Source: Strongylocentrotus purpuratus
Lineage: Eukaryota > Echinodermata > Echinoidea > Camarodonta > Strongylocentrotidae
Assembly: GCF_000002235.5 (NCBI RefSeq)
Contig: NW_022145609.1
Coordinates: forward strand, 10,519,274 to 10,583,273
Reading direction: 5' to 3'
DNA length: 64,000 bases
Shown one piece after another: positions 11,626 through 24,103 of the stretch. The notes under the pieces were generated by a model that saw only the letters and a list, made by a program, of their open reading frames with translations, made no database searches and had not been told where the DNA came from. The position numbers and the translations under genes were made by a program. Numbering within the stretch: the first letter of the stretch is position 1; every line of letters starts with the position of its first letter.

Positions 11626-12432
11626 CGGCACTGGCTAGTAGCTGCCTCCTGCGTGGTCTAAATTTGCCACTTCCTCTATTGCCCTTTTGACAGGCTGTAC
11701 ATAGGGATTGACGAAACAAAGGCAGCATTAAGCTGCATTCTTAACGATAGTGGCTTCTATTTTAAGAAGGCATTGTAAATAAAAGAAAATACTTGCCAAG
11801 TTTTTAATTATGTTCTTTACTCATAATCTTATGATGGGACCCACCTTTCTTTTGTGCTTTAAAACTATAAAAAAATCAAGAAATTAAGCAAGCTTATTTT
11901 ATAAATAACTGTTTCTTTTGTCTATTCTGTTGAAATAAATTTTTAGGACAATTCCAACAATGTATGTCTTGCTTCCAAATAAAATAATACCGTAATAACA
12001 GTTTAATATATATAGCACCTTGCAAATTAGAATTGTAACCAACCAAAGCGCTAACATTGTTACAGAGACATACATTTAATTACACTAAATGATAACAACA
12101 GCTACATTTACATTACGCATCTATCCACCCCAGAGGATGGGTACGTGTGCAATATAAATTGCAGTTTTAGACAAGCTGCCTTAAGGCACTCAAAACATGC
12201 AAAGGTATATATTCCTACCAGGTACCCATTTACTACACCTAGCTAGAGAGTAACAAATAAATAGACAAATAAAGAGACATTGTAATTATAAAAGTATCAA
12301 GATGACTCTATATGTGCACTTTGATGTTGTGTGCAATAGCTCTTCACAACTTTTTATACAGTATGAAATGTTACTCCTACATTGTAAGTTTCTGTTGTTA
12401 ATCACATGTATATCTCTAACATTTGCACTCAC

Positions 12433-15400
12433 CTTGCATCGATGTAAGTTTAGAGAACATCGGTGTAAATGCCTCATGGAGCTGCTGAAAGTGATCTGGT
12501 CGGATCTCCTCTCCCATCATCTCCGCTAATGTTGTCGTTGGAGGAGCACTATCAACATCCTCAACACTCGATTCACCCGCCGGCACATCATCAATGTCTC
12601 CCAAGAGTTCTGCGGTCGTTTCCGATGAGGATTCCGTCAAGAACACAGAGTCGTTCTCATCGCTGTAGAGACTTGCGAATGTGGTTAGTCCAAACTTGGT
12701 GGGGCTGGAGCACAGAGGAGCCACAATAGCGGAATCTGACGAGACCTCGCCGACCTGGATGGAGCGCGAGTGCGTGTATCGGTTGACGTCGGAGCTACCG
12801 ATTCCGACGGAGACAGTGTTTAGGTTGTCGCACTTGTCACAGATTCTATCCATGATTGTACACAGTCCAACACCGATGTTCAGCTGCTCCGCTACAGGCC
12901 CGTCACCAATGGCAGCATCACGAGTCGGTATCCTTATCCCCATACCAATTGTCCTTTGTTGCTTTTTGTCACAAACATTACACATTGCATCATTCACATC
13001 GCGGTCTCCTACTGCGGTTGTCACAGAACCGAGCAACGATTTTGGATCGCAAACCATGTCGGATCCGACACCGATTGTTCTTGATAGCACGTTGTGGTTC
13101 GTGCCTATTGTGCGTGTTCTCATGAGACAGTCGGATGTTCTTCCTCCTCCTATTCCAATTGTTCTTGTCTGGATGTTATCACACTTAATGCAGTAGCTAT
13201 CGGCTACCGAACATAACCCGATGCCTATTGTTCGCGACCTTGACTCCAACATTTGGCTTGTATTAGTACCGATGGTGTGTGTATCTGCTTTCCGGCAGCA
13301 GATAATATCATTCAAGTCAATATCATCCCCAACACAGATATCTACGTATTCTGCTTGTTTGTCTGTATTGCATGAGCTTGTCACAAGCTTGGCGTTTTCA
13401 GTGTTTGTATCTTTCTCCTCAGCCTCAATCATCTCAGTACTGGTAGAAGAATCTTGGCATGAGCTCGTTTCGGGGAGTGCTTCCACGCCTTCCTCAGCAG
13501 TACTGGTCCCAGAGTCTACACCCACAACTGATTTAAAATACCGGACATTGTCAAAAGACAGTCCTGGACATGTCCCCCTCTCCACGGTCAAGACACTGAC
13601 CGTATTGACCCCGCTTTCCTCACATTTGACGGATGTACCGGCTCCAAACTCCACCATCTCGATCACTTCAGTTTCAGTAGATTGCATATTGCTTGGTTGT
13701 ATTCTTGCAGTCACTGATGCATCCCTCATTGATGTTGCGCTTCCATGCAAGTCAGTACCGATGCTTGCATCAGTACGCTTCGGTGAAACGGGTGGTTTGG
13801 TGTTAGTTCCCATAATCCTAGTTTGGATATTGTCTGTTATGGTGCCACGTTCGCAAACATTCTTGATGGTTTGCTGCTGTAAAGGAGCCGCGGCATAGGT
13901 TTGGATATTGAGAGTGGTGGGAGAAATGAGCCTTTCATTGCAGTCCTGCTGCAGTGCATTAGCTCTGGTCGGTGATTGAGGTGACGAGTTTGTGAAGCTA
14001 TTCGTTGTTGGGTGTTCACTGGGTGAGTCAGGGTGAGAGCTAGGTGAATAGGAGACGTTATTAGCCCTGATTGCCGTTATCGGACCCTCCCTGATTACCT
14101 CCTTCCCCTCTGCTACCATATCAGCTGACGAACAACTTCCCCCGCCCCCTGAGCTATCCACGCTCCGTTTGTTATCCCAGGATGCCATGCTACGTACGGT
14201 GCGTAGATGGACGCTCGATAGCTTCACCGGCTGCATCTTGCTTTTCCTCTCGATGACCTTAGCAGTGTTTGGTTTCTCGGCTTCTGAAATTAAATCCACG
14301 TTAATCCCAATGGATTTTGTCTCGGGAGATTTCAATGCGGTGCTGATCATGTTAGCGTCCACACCCACTGATCTAGTTTCTGCTTTGGGCCTCGGGACAG
14401 GTGTCACGTAGGCTTTCTTTGGTGGAACAGGGGGTAGGTGGGGTTTCCCTTTCGGGATTGATGGCTTGGGGGAAGTAGGAGGACCTTGCGTTCTGTGCTG
14501 TGGTGATTTCAAAGGGGACATGGGTCTATATTGCGGGGAAGATGGGGTGGGGCTGGTAGGACCAGGACTACTGGTGCGTCTCATCACCCCAGGTGATGCC
14601 GGTCCAGGGCTACTTGGCCTTCCACTGTGGAACCCAAATCTGGGAGAGGGTGCCCGACCTGGGCTACCTGGACTGAAGGGGCGGGTAGGTTTAGGTGACC
14701 TGACACTCGTATGAACCATGTCAGTATTGGGAAGCTCATAATACGGAGTTGACACATCTCCATTTACTGTTATCACACCATCAACCTCAACGATACCATC
14801 ACAGACACCAACATGCCTTAGGTGCCTGTCCTTGCTCTTTGATTTCAGCTGCAACACAAGTAACCTTTTTTCTTCCTTCAAGACAGAGATCTTGACCTGG
14901 AGGACTGGGATAGCCTTGACCTGCTCTTCCAGCTGTTTGAGACGTAACAGGGCTGTAGCCATCTGCTGTCTAACAGCTGACAATGCATTTGTGCTGACAG
15001 ATGACGGTGTGGATCGTCCCGATGCTGTGGACAGTTCACCTATGCTGGAAGCACTACTCAAGGGCCTCTTCATGTAGTCTATATCTGTGTACGAACCTCC
15101 GTTTGGGATTGGGGAGAACGCACTTGAGCTTCCCATAGAGGAGAGAGAACTGGTTGAGTCACTCTGATGGGACATGGACACCAGGTTGGAGATAGAAAGA
15201 GGACCATTGATGTTGCTATTGTAGATGTCCATCTTGTTATTCAGTGCATACTGGAGGACTTGATAGCTTGGAAGACTACTCCTACGCTCCATCTCAGGAG
15301 GGTAACCCTGAGGGAGCGATACCACACTGTCCGTCTCAAGATCACTCAGGTTGTGGTCATAGGAGTCCGGTGGCAGACTCTGGGTATCCAGAAAGCTGGC

Positions 15401-15843
15401 TTCGACTGCTGGTACGTTCAGATCCTCTAGATTGGACTCTTTCCGCAGGAGCTTGGCAAACTGCTGGTAGATCTTCCAAAATGCTGCATTCTCTTTTTCA
15501 AGGATTTTATCTGGCTCTAACTTGTCCTTGGACTTCTTGTTCCTCTTGGGGGGCAGGGAGCTACTCCGTGGGGGAATGAGCGGTGGAGGGGGGCGAATGC
15601 TTTTCACTTTGTTGTGTGATCGGGATCGCTTCGTCTTCTTGATCTTCTTCAAATTGGCACCAGAAGAGATGTCATCGCAGAAGTTGAGAAAGTCCAGATC
15701 AATGTGGTAGCCGTACGGACAGCATTCACACCGCTGAACTCGAGACAGATCAACCTCCGAGGTAGAGTTCACCTCAGCACTGTTGCTATTGCTGGAGTTG
15801 GTGTTGGCATAGCCATAACGGACTGGTATACGAGAGCGATGAC
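12433..15843 (-). CDS. Kank: Kank coding exon 2: KN motif, coiled coil, proline-rich region, Cys/TIG repeats
   Basis: This 3411-bp exon encodes residues 29-1166. The KN motif is at about residues 68-96 ([19 protein letters not shown], with the LD-type talin-binding core), followed by a basic stretch and PPPPLIPPR. Residues ~313-365 form the family coiled coil ([19 protein letters not shown]), the liprin-binding region in KANK1. Residues ~403-510 are rich in Pro and SP sites. Residues ~880-1050 hold nine (R/T)TIGxG-like motifs and three CxxC pairs. Acceptor is cctgcag before position 15843; donor is gtgagt after 12433. A single giant exon holding the KN motif and coiled coil is also usual in vertebrate KANK genes. 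The start at 15880 suggested by simple ORF calling is intronic; the splice acceptor defines the true edge. Confidence 0.95.
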
Positions 15844-17956
15844 CTGCAGGCAAATAGAAATATGAAAACAAAAAATACAATTAGTTGAGCAGTACACTCA
15901 CAGAAGCTTAACAAATAAGATACATGCAGTGAGTAATGAAATGACAATCTGTTTAATTCTACATTGAAACAAAAAAAGAACCTTTGACTTGGGCACACAA
16001 GGTCCACTATGGACTTGCTGAATAGAGTACCTGTAGATTAAATCACATCTGAAAATGTATACAAACAGCATGCATCCTATACAACTGCAGTGAAATTAAT
16101 TTTCATGAACTGATTTAGAATAAAAACCAATAAATCCCTTTTAGTCAGCATGTTACACAAATAATCTCAAATGAGGCCTTTTTAACAAAATCTTCACAAA
16201 ATATTAATAATATATAACAAGCTTTAAAAAAAAAAAAAAAAAAAAATCATGCAGTCTTGTTATTCCAATCACACTTTTCCAGTGGTCATTCAAACCAATG
16301 ATTTACCAAATAATCACTCTTTTTTTTTTAAACTTTGAAACATGATTTTTATTATATGTATTTCATGTGAAATATATATGCATACTTGCAGTCTATTGAG
16401 ACATGGTAAATTCATTTAAAATATCAATCTAGCAAACTCACCACAAATATAGTATTCCTTTATGACATGTATCAACAAACACTAAACCACGCTGACAAAC
16501 TACATTAACACAAATCCAGTCAGCGTTCCTCAACGGCAAAGTAATGAACTGATCAATAGCACCCACGGGAGAGATCGCTTGCACAAACCTTAACGCCCCA
16601 AATTAACCAATCCTTACGAGAGCAGGAAAGCTCGCCAGACCCTTTCAGTCAGCGACCACAAGATAAAATGTCCACTCCATTCGAACCAAAGGAGTTCAAG
16701 AAAAACTCCCTAACGCTTAACTTCCTCAGTAGAAATCTCCAATTGCTTAATCGGCGATCAGCCAAAGTTTTTGCATAATATCTGTGATGCATTTACGAGT
16801 GAGGAGGACTCACTGATCCACATACAGATGGGGATGATCGCAGCCAAGCCAAGAGCGCTCTGGTAATGCCAGGAGCAAAAGAACTAATTTGGTTTGAATA
16901 TGAATCTACGGCTACGTTTCCTGTGAACGCAATTTAGATAGCGCTACAATTTGTGTTTGAATGAATTAGATTAGCGAGTTCACGGCTAAGCTAATTTTAT
17001 CCCGTCGGTGACCAAATGGATTTGATTATCTCATTTTTCTTGCTATCTCTATATTTGTGGGGTAGAAGTGTACAGGAGAGATCTATGCATGAGTAACATG
17101 GGTGGGCTTACGTCATATCGGACAAGCACAAAGGATCAATATAATTTGTCAAGCATGTGACCTAATTTTGGCATGAACATAATTGTGACAAGGTCCAGGG
17201 TAGGATGAATTAATGATGGGCGTAACTTCTGTTTTTGTTTTCGTAAAAGGTCAGCGGCCAACCCCCTCATTTATTAATGAATCATAATCTTAAGCCCTAG
17301 TCCATGATAGAGATTAAAGTCTGTTTGGTTGCTAATAGCAAGTATTCAGACATTACTAATGATATACAGATGAATGATATCCGAATCACATCATGTATTT
17401 TTTGCTAACCTGTAGAGTTTACATGCATCCCATTAAATCATTTTACTGGCTACCTTTCAGAAGGGTTAAAATTGTTGAACTTTTTCTTGCAGGTAATACG
17501 GTAAGTGCAAACAATGTTAAAGCAAACCTGTGCTAATGAGTTGCCTCAAAAATGCTTGATGCCTCTTTAAAATTGTCCTTAAACCCAGAAGTTGTAGAGT
17601 TCTAGTTTCCTCCCCCTTTCCAACACCTTGCCTTCGTCTCCCTCTCTGACTACTTGTATCGGCTCCCTCCCTCCTTTCCTGCTCTCTTAATTTCTCTCCC
17701 TCCCTCTCCTTCACCCCTCGTCCCATCACTCTTCTTCCCCTTCCCTCTCCTCTCCTCATCCCCCTACTTCCCCTAATCCTGCTCCCTCCTCCCCTCCCTT
17801 CACCTCTATTCACCTCAAACTCTCCCTACTTCCACCACTCTCCATTACCACTATATCAATTTCCTTCATAATTTCCCCACCCTCCCTCTCCTCTCCCTGG
17901 CCCCGCCCTCTCATCTATCAACCCCTCAATCGAAATACCAAAATCCTCATCCTTAC
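15844..17956 (-). other. Intron between Kank exons 1 and 2
   Basis: 2.1 kb. It contains an A20-type homopolymer at about 16227-16246, the balanced-composition island at 16560-17000 and a C/T-rich block at 17605-17935 immediately downstream of the exon-1 donor (A/G-rich on the sense strand). Confidence 0.8.
16560..17000 (-). promoter_or_regulatory. GC-richer unique island in intron 1, possible promoter/first exon
   Basis: A non-repetitive block of more balanced composition in otherwise AT-rich intron. It carries two plausible minus-strand donors: ATCA|gtgagt with exon edge 16814 and CTCTC|gtaagg with exon edge about 16617. The first follows an ATG in phase 1 (MWI plus A), which could join the large exon at 15843 in frame. 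The second would make an untranslated exon. No TATA or long ORF is visible. Confidence 0.25.
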
Positions 17957-18041
17957 CTGGACCCTGTGCATAGTAGTTCTCAATGGTGTACCCCTCCCTG
18001 TGTCCACCATCAGCCACTCCCCGCATCATTGCTTGCGCCAT
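17957..18041 (-). CDS. Kank: Kank coding exon 1 (N-terminal start exon)
   Basis: Encodes residues 1-28 plus one base: it begins MAQAMMRGVADGG and ends with GGTCCAG before the donor gtaagg. The start sits in a near-ideal Kozak context (ACCATGG), and an in-frame TAG lies about 75 bases upstream in the same exon, so this is the first usable ATG. Upstream is a pyrimidine-rich tract with possible acceptors at about 18134 or 18146, so the exon probably continues as 5' UTR and is spliced to a non-coding exon farther upstream. The phase-1 end matches the 3.4-kb exon. A tandem-core mobile element begins at about 18172, right beside the presumed acceptor. Confidence 0.85.
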
Positions 18042-18171
18042 GGTAACCGTCTCCGGGTGGAGCTGGATATAGCTGGAGTGATACACGGTTTGTCTCTTTA
18101 GACACTGGTGACTTGCCAGCTAATGTCTGCTCTCTGCATACTCATCTATTGATCAAAGAGAAAAGAAAAGA

Positions 18172-19303
18172 AACTAGATGGAATTCGACTGCGCGCAGTC
18201 GAAAATGATGCCTCCGTCATAGAGCAATTTTACAAACCAAAACAGAAGACATTTTTCGAATTCAAGTTCAATTGTAATCCATTAACAGGTTCTCAGAATA
18301 TCGTGATTACAAGCAATTTCTCATATACATATATGACCCTTTGATCTTTGACCTCATGACCCTAAAATCTACTCAGTTCATTGGCTCTGCAAGATGTCCT
18401 GAGTTAAATAGTAATCCATCTGTCAGTTCTAATGAGAATGTGTTCACAAGCTATTTTTGCATACATAATGAGCCCATGACCTTTGACCTTTGATCTTATG
18501 AACCAAAAATCTACTCAGTTCATTGGCTCTGCAAGTAACATACATGACCTAATTTTGGCAGGAATCCATCAATCGGTTCTTGAGAACGCGATCACGAGCT
18601 GTTTTTGCATACATAATGTGCGTTGTGGCCTTTGACCTTTGACCTCATGACCCCAAAATCTAATCAGTTCATCTGCTCTGCAAGTAACATACATGACCTA
18701 AGTTTAGCAGCAATCCATCAATCGGTTCTTGAGATAACGCAATCACGAGCTGTTTTTGCATACATAATGTGCGCTGTAGCCTTTGACCTTTGACCTCGTG
18801 ACCCCAAAATCTAATCAATTCATCGGTTCTGCAAGTAACATACATGACCTAAGTTTGGCAGCAATCCATTACTCGGTTCTTGAGATAACGCGATCACGAG
18901 CTGTTTTTGCATACATAATGAGCCCTGTGACCTTTGACCTTTAACCTCATGACCCCAAAATCTAATCAGTTCTTTGACTCTGCAAGATACATACATGACC
19001 AAAGTTTGGCAGGAATCCATCAATCGGTTCTTCAGATAACGCGATCACGAGCTGTTTTTGCATACATAATGAGCCCTGTGACCTTTGACCTTTGACATCG
19101 TAACCCCAAAATCTAATCAGTTCATCGGCTCTGCAAGATACATACATGACCAAAGTTTGGCAGGAATCCATCAATCGGTTCTTCAGATAACGCGATCACG
19201 AGAACGGGACGTACGTACGTACGTACAGACGTACGTACAGACGTACGGACGGACAACCCGAAAACATAATGCCTCCGGCTACTTCGTAACGGAGGCATAA
19301 AAA
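18172..19303. mobile_element. Pearl/HINE-like (non-autonomous Helitron-like) element, copy 1
   Basis: The left end has 'aactagatggaatt' and a perfect 20-bp palindrome TTCGACTGCGCGCAGTCGAA (18184-18203). The core is six tandem copies of a ~151-bp unit (anchor 'gcaag' at 18389, 18531, 18680, 18831, 18982, 19133). The right side has an ACGT/ACGG-rich tetranucleotide tract and a terminal hairpin ATGCCTCCG...CGGAGGCAT. Palindrome plus nearby CTAG|T on the minus strand is the Helitron 3' signature; tandem core plus ACGG microsatellite is the layout of bivalve 'pearl' and sea-urchin Tsp elements (from memory). No transposase is encoded. Confidence 0.75.
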
Positions 19304-20106
19304 TGTTTGTTTAATAAATAGCATTATGTGGATTAACAACGATCCAAAAAGTGAAGTAGAACAAATATATGTGTAGTTTAATAGTTGAACTGGAATTTTA
19401 AAAAAACACCGTCTTGGCAAAGAATTCACTTTGAGGTAAAAAAAAAAAGAAGAAGATCTCATTCATTATCTCAGAGAAGTTTCAAAGACATTGTTGGCTT
19501 ATCACTGTATGCAAAATTCAAATTGCGAGAACATGGAGAGAAAAAAATATCGCAAACTCCAAAAATGTAACAACGACGAAAATAAGAAACACAACAGAGT
19601 TATTAAAGGTACATGTTGCTTTACAGACGGACTTTCCAAAGGGGTAACATGGTGATGAATTAATCACCTACTCATCTGTTGAGAGGCAGAAGGACATTAA
19701 CTTGTATGCTTTTAAACAGAGTCACATCAGCAGACGATCTGAATTTTTGTGTTGAACACAAAAACAACTTAAGATATTTTCGATCCACTTTTTACAAAGA
19801 CCTCTTTAAAAGTCATTATTACCGTAATCAATATATCCGCAAAAAGCAAGACAATTTTTCTAACCGATGATTTTAGCACACTCCATGGATAATGACAAAC
19901 CCCCGGATTGCTGTGAAGACCAAGATGAGAGCAGACAGACACAAGACTTTTAAAATGTCAAATCTTTTTCCTGAGGCACAGATGTTGTCTTACGGGAAGG
20001 CAGGGCACCTGTGTTTATCGACATTGGACCGACCATTAAAAGACTGATGGGAATTCCAGTCTCAAGACAGACGGAAATGCTTGCAGTAATGACATGAAGA
20101 TATTTC
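19304..20106. other. Intergenic or intronic sequence without recognised features
   Basis: AT-rich; no exon, RNA gene or repeat recognised. Confidence 0.6.
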
Positions 20107-20654
20107 TTAAAGGGGAAGTCCACCCTGAAATTAAGTTAGTTTTAATAGGAGTAGAAAAATGAGAGAAACAAGTCAGTGAAAGTTTGAGCAAATTCCGATT
20201 AAAAATAAGGAAGTTAGGATTTTTGAAGTTGTGATCAATCAAACACAAATTGGCAACTCTATGACGTATCATACGAGCTCAACTTCCATTTGCTCAGTAC
20301 TAAAAAAATCTAAAATTTTCATTTTCCCTCAAGAAAAATTTCAACCATACATGCACCCTAAATATAATAATTGCAAATATGTTTCTATACTCCCCCTGCA
20401 AGGAACAAATATATATTCCGTCATCAATAACGAAGAAAACATGATTTTATGGAATATTATGCACAAAGCAAATGAAGGAGAGCTCGTATAATAAGTCACA
20501 GAGTTGCCAATTTGTATTTGATTGATCACAACTTCAATAATTCATAACTTTCTTATTTTCATTCAGAATTTGCTCAAACTTTCACTCACCTGATTTTCTT
20601 ATTATTCTGCCTCTATCGAAACAAACTTATTTTGGGGGTGGACTTTCCCTTTAA
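20107..20654. mobile_element. Long-hairpin MITE with TTAA flanks
   Basis: TTAA then AGGGGAAGTCCACCCTGAAATT at the left, and the inverse (GGGGGTGGACTTTCCCT then TTAA) at the right. The inverted repeat continues inward for about 170 bases (for example 'aaattggcaactcta-gacgtatcatacgagctc' against its inverse at about 20480-20515), leaving a loop of ~190 bases. TTAA flanks suggest a piggyBac-type target, but TTAA might simply be part of the terminal repeat. Confidence 0.8.
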
Positions 20655-22471
20655 AGACATGATGATGGTACCTGGTGCTGAACCAGGAATGTCTTTTTAT
20701 GCAATTTCTAAAATATAGTGTGAGTTCCCAAAATGAGGGTTTGACTGAAATATTCCAAAGACGAAACTACACAAATAAAAGGAATCTACAATTAATTACC
20801 ACCCTCCCCCCTCCATATGAACTTTCATTCTCTCATTGGTTTATCTCCCTTTCCTTTTCTCTCTCTCTCTTTCTCTCTCTCTCTCTCCTTTTCTTACTCA
20901 CCTCATTCTCTCTCTAGCTCGTTCTCTCATTCCCTCATTTTCTCTTTTCCGCGATCCTTTGCTCGCCCATTTCCTCATTCCTCTTTCTTGCTCTCTTTCT
21001 CTTCCCTTCCCTCCCCTCTCTTTCACTCTCTTTGTATCAAGATAATGATTAATTACATAAAGGAATCGACTCCTTTCTTTTGCATTTTAAATGTCATTAT
21101 TACTTAAGAAAGAAATTACTTCAAAGAAGGGATGAAGATAAACGCATAGAATATCAGTAAGCATACCCCTACTTCTAAGGTCATCACAACTGAAAGTGAT
21201 AGCCCCTAACAATTTCAAGAAGTTATTAATTTTGTACATCTGCGACTTCCTGTCCATACTATATCCTATACCCTCAGATAAAACACTGCTGCATATCAAT
21301 TAACAAAATCTATTCAGCCATCATACATTTGCTTCAAACATATCCAGGTCGACATGGGGGGGGGGGGATTTTTTCACCAAAGGAAACTGCAATTAAGCTT
21401 TGGGACCTTTTATGATATAAAATAAAAGAAATGGCTCACATTTTACAGGCCAAATATTGGCTGCTGGAGATTTTCTGAAGCTAATCTCCCTTTCTCAAAT
21501 TCCAGGATCTTAAATCTCTAGACATAGCTGGAAATATGGAGAGATATTCATCAGTTTCTGTACGTGTAATTCATTTAATCATGGAATAAAAAGTTTTACT
21601 GAAAACTTTTTCTTCTACGCTTCCTTCTTGCTTTGATGTACCTTTCTTTCCCCTTCTCAATTACTATCCTCCTCTATTATTTTCCCTTCTTTTCTTCCTC
21701 TCACTCTTTACCCTCTCTCTCTCTCTCTCTCCTTCCCCTCTCTCCCTCTCTCTTTTCTTCTTTACCTCACTCCTTTCCCAGCTCTCTCTCTCTCTCTCTT
21801 TCATTCCCCTCTCACTCTTTCACATACATCACATTCTCCTCCTCTCATTCCGTATCATCCTCTTCTATTCCTTCTTTCCATCTGTAAATCCTCCTAACCT
21901 TTGACCTGCATTTGCATGTTATAAGACACTGTTAAAATATCTCTGATTTTTCACAAAGTCCATCCCTCCTAACATAATACCTCCTGATATAATCGCTCAC
22001 TGTTCATAAGAGGAAATGTCATCGGACATTCGCCATTATTTCTTTGGTCACTTAACTGACCAAATAATCCTCGGTGATCGTAGATAAATACATCGCAGTA
22101 GCCGGTATTTCCTTTCAACATAATGCTCCGTGAAAGGACAGATAGAAGATAACATCCTCCATGGATTAATGATATTGACACCATCCCATCCACTTTCAAC
22201 ATCAACAAAATAACTACTTATCACAGGCACACATCATAAGTTATACCTACTTTACATTCACCCCAAACGTGATAGATCACAGGACTACTCATCAAAGAGT
22301 TCATTTCTTTTTCAAGTGCTTACCGTGATTTGGACTATAGCTAGGGGCTGAACAATTGATATATTAATTTGTATTGTTAATATAGATAATGTATTTTTCA
22401 CATAGATACTGTTACAATATTAAAACAATATTACGGCACATTTCGCTTCCCAATAGTAAAACACTCACCTG

Positions 22472-22670
22472 AAATGATAAGTTCCAGAAATGATAAAATA
22501 TCCAACAGCTTTCAAAAATGGAATGCTTCAAACATGTTAGCTTATAAAACATGGTGTTATAGTCTGAACATTTGATGACACTTAAACTCTCCCCAGACCA
22601 GTTTCATTCTTGAGGTGATGAGATCCACAGGTTCAACTGGACATCAATGTTTGTGGTAGAATATTTATAA
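22472..22670 (-). promoter_or_regulatory. Possible TATA promoter and untranslated first exon
   Basis: On the minus strand TATAAAT (22663-22669) is followed about 190 bases later by a strong donor TTTCAG|gtgagt (exon edge about 22473). This is the arrangement expected for a 5' UTR exon, and exon 1 at 18.0-18.1 kb appears to have a splice acceptor that needs an upstream partner. The segment contains several short ATG reading frames and no long ORF. Single TATA and donor matches arise often by chance. Confidence 0.25.
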
Positions 22671-23904
22671 AGAATCCACCTGACTCCTTTCCTCTCATTT
22701 CCTTCTGTTTTGTATGAGTCAGAGATGGTGAGAACTGGACTCTGACCTCAGATAAGGTCACTGATTATGGTCAAGCGCATGGTCAAACTCAAGGTAATAG
22801 AAACTCAGTAATAAAGATAACCCTGATTTATAGGATGTCATAATTGATTCAATATCTGCAAATATATATATTTCAGTATTTCTTTTAATGCAAATAAAAC
22901 TAAACAAAATGTTTCAAGAATTGCAAGAACTTTAGGATAAGAATAGGAAAATGAACCAGGAATTCACTTCTTATATTAATCTTAATACAGGGCTTGACCA
23001 CTATTAAACAGGCACCAGGGACACATATGGGCACTCAAAATTTGGATTCCAATTTTTTTCCACTAGGGCTCATTTATACAGACTCAATCTAATAAGTTCT
23101 AACCTGACCCTCTTCCAAAAAAGTTAGTGTTTCATTTGTGGAGCCCTGTTTTCATATTCCAAAGATGTATTAACTGGGTTTTACAGCATGCCATTGCCAG
23201 GTATAGCAACAATCCGCCAGATATAACAAACTTCTTTGATTTTATGGTATTCTTGAAATATAGTCATCAATATCGTGCAGCAAACAGTATGCTAAATTCC
23301 TATCGGCTCAAAATTTTATCAGTAATCTGATAATTGAAACTAATGGCAGGCAAAATTGAATTATACACGACAAAGACTTTTCCTCAACCCCCTAACGGAA
23401 GCGCACATGTGGGGGCTAAGTCCGGCAGTCTAGCCTGGACATAAACTTCAATTGTCTACTTTTGATTTTGTGCTATGCCGAGCATTTCAGTCGCCATTCC
23501 CTACTTTGTTACCATCTGTGGCCAGCTATAAGAGATATTAAGCAGTGATAAACTCATTTCCGAGGCTGGAACTGTTTTTCTACTTCTGTATTTGAGAGTT
23601 TTTGTGTTGATCAGCCCAGGTCTCCTTATCCTTGAAGTACTGACAGAGTTCAGTTTCGGTTCACCAAAAAAACAAAATAATCATGACTGATATGATATGA
23701 AGGTGACTGGTAGAAATATTAAGTGAAAACTTGTCAATGTCAACAGATATATCCTTAAGTTATACAAAGCAAATATACAATGCAGACTGAAATCTATAAT
23801 AATTTTATGAATACTACAAGTAATAACGATGAACAAGTCAGATCTTGAAATATATGAATATGAACTTTAATCATAAGTAGATTCAAATTCAGGAGGTCTT
23901 TTTC

Positions 23905-24053
23905 ATCCCTCCCTCCCTCCCTCCCTCCGCCCACTCTCTCTCGCTCACTCCTTTTGTCTCTGAATATCTGCCTTTTTTTGTCTCGATATCTATTGTTAAT
24001 CTGGCTCTCTCATTCTCTCTCTATGTTCTGTCTGGTAACCTCCCTGCCTCCTC

Positions 24054-24103
<50 letters not shown>

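Larger units (their letters stand above)
10811..12432 (-). other. Intron between Kank exons 2 and 3
   Basis: Contains the candidate alternative start exon and promoter (11283-11625). The stretch about 12115-12245 (with 'ccaggtacccatttactacacct') looks like a dispersed repeat by its wording, not proven here. The remainder is AT-rich without recognised features. Confidence 0.7.

Noticed and set aside
13221..13898. 225-codon plus-strand frame and others opposite the large KANK exon
   Set aside because: Shadow frames antisense to the 3.4-kb coding exon.
18172..19303. CRISPR-like or satellite array interpretation of the regularly spaced repeats
   Set aside because: Units are contiguous without variable spacers, and the array is bounded by the same termini as the 62-kb copy, so it is a mobile element with a tandem core.
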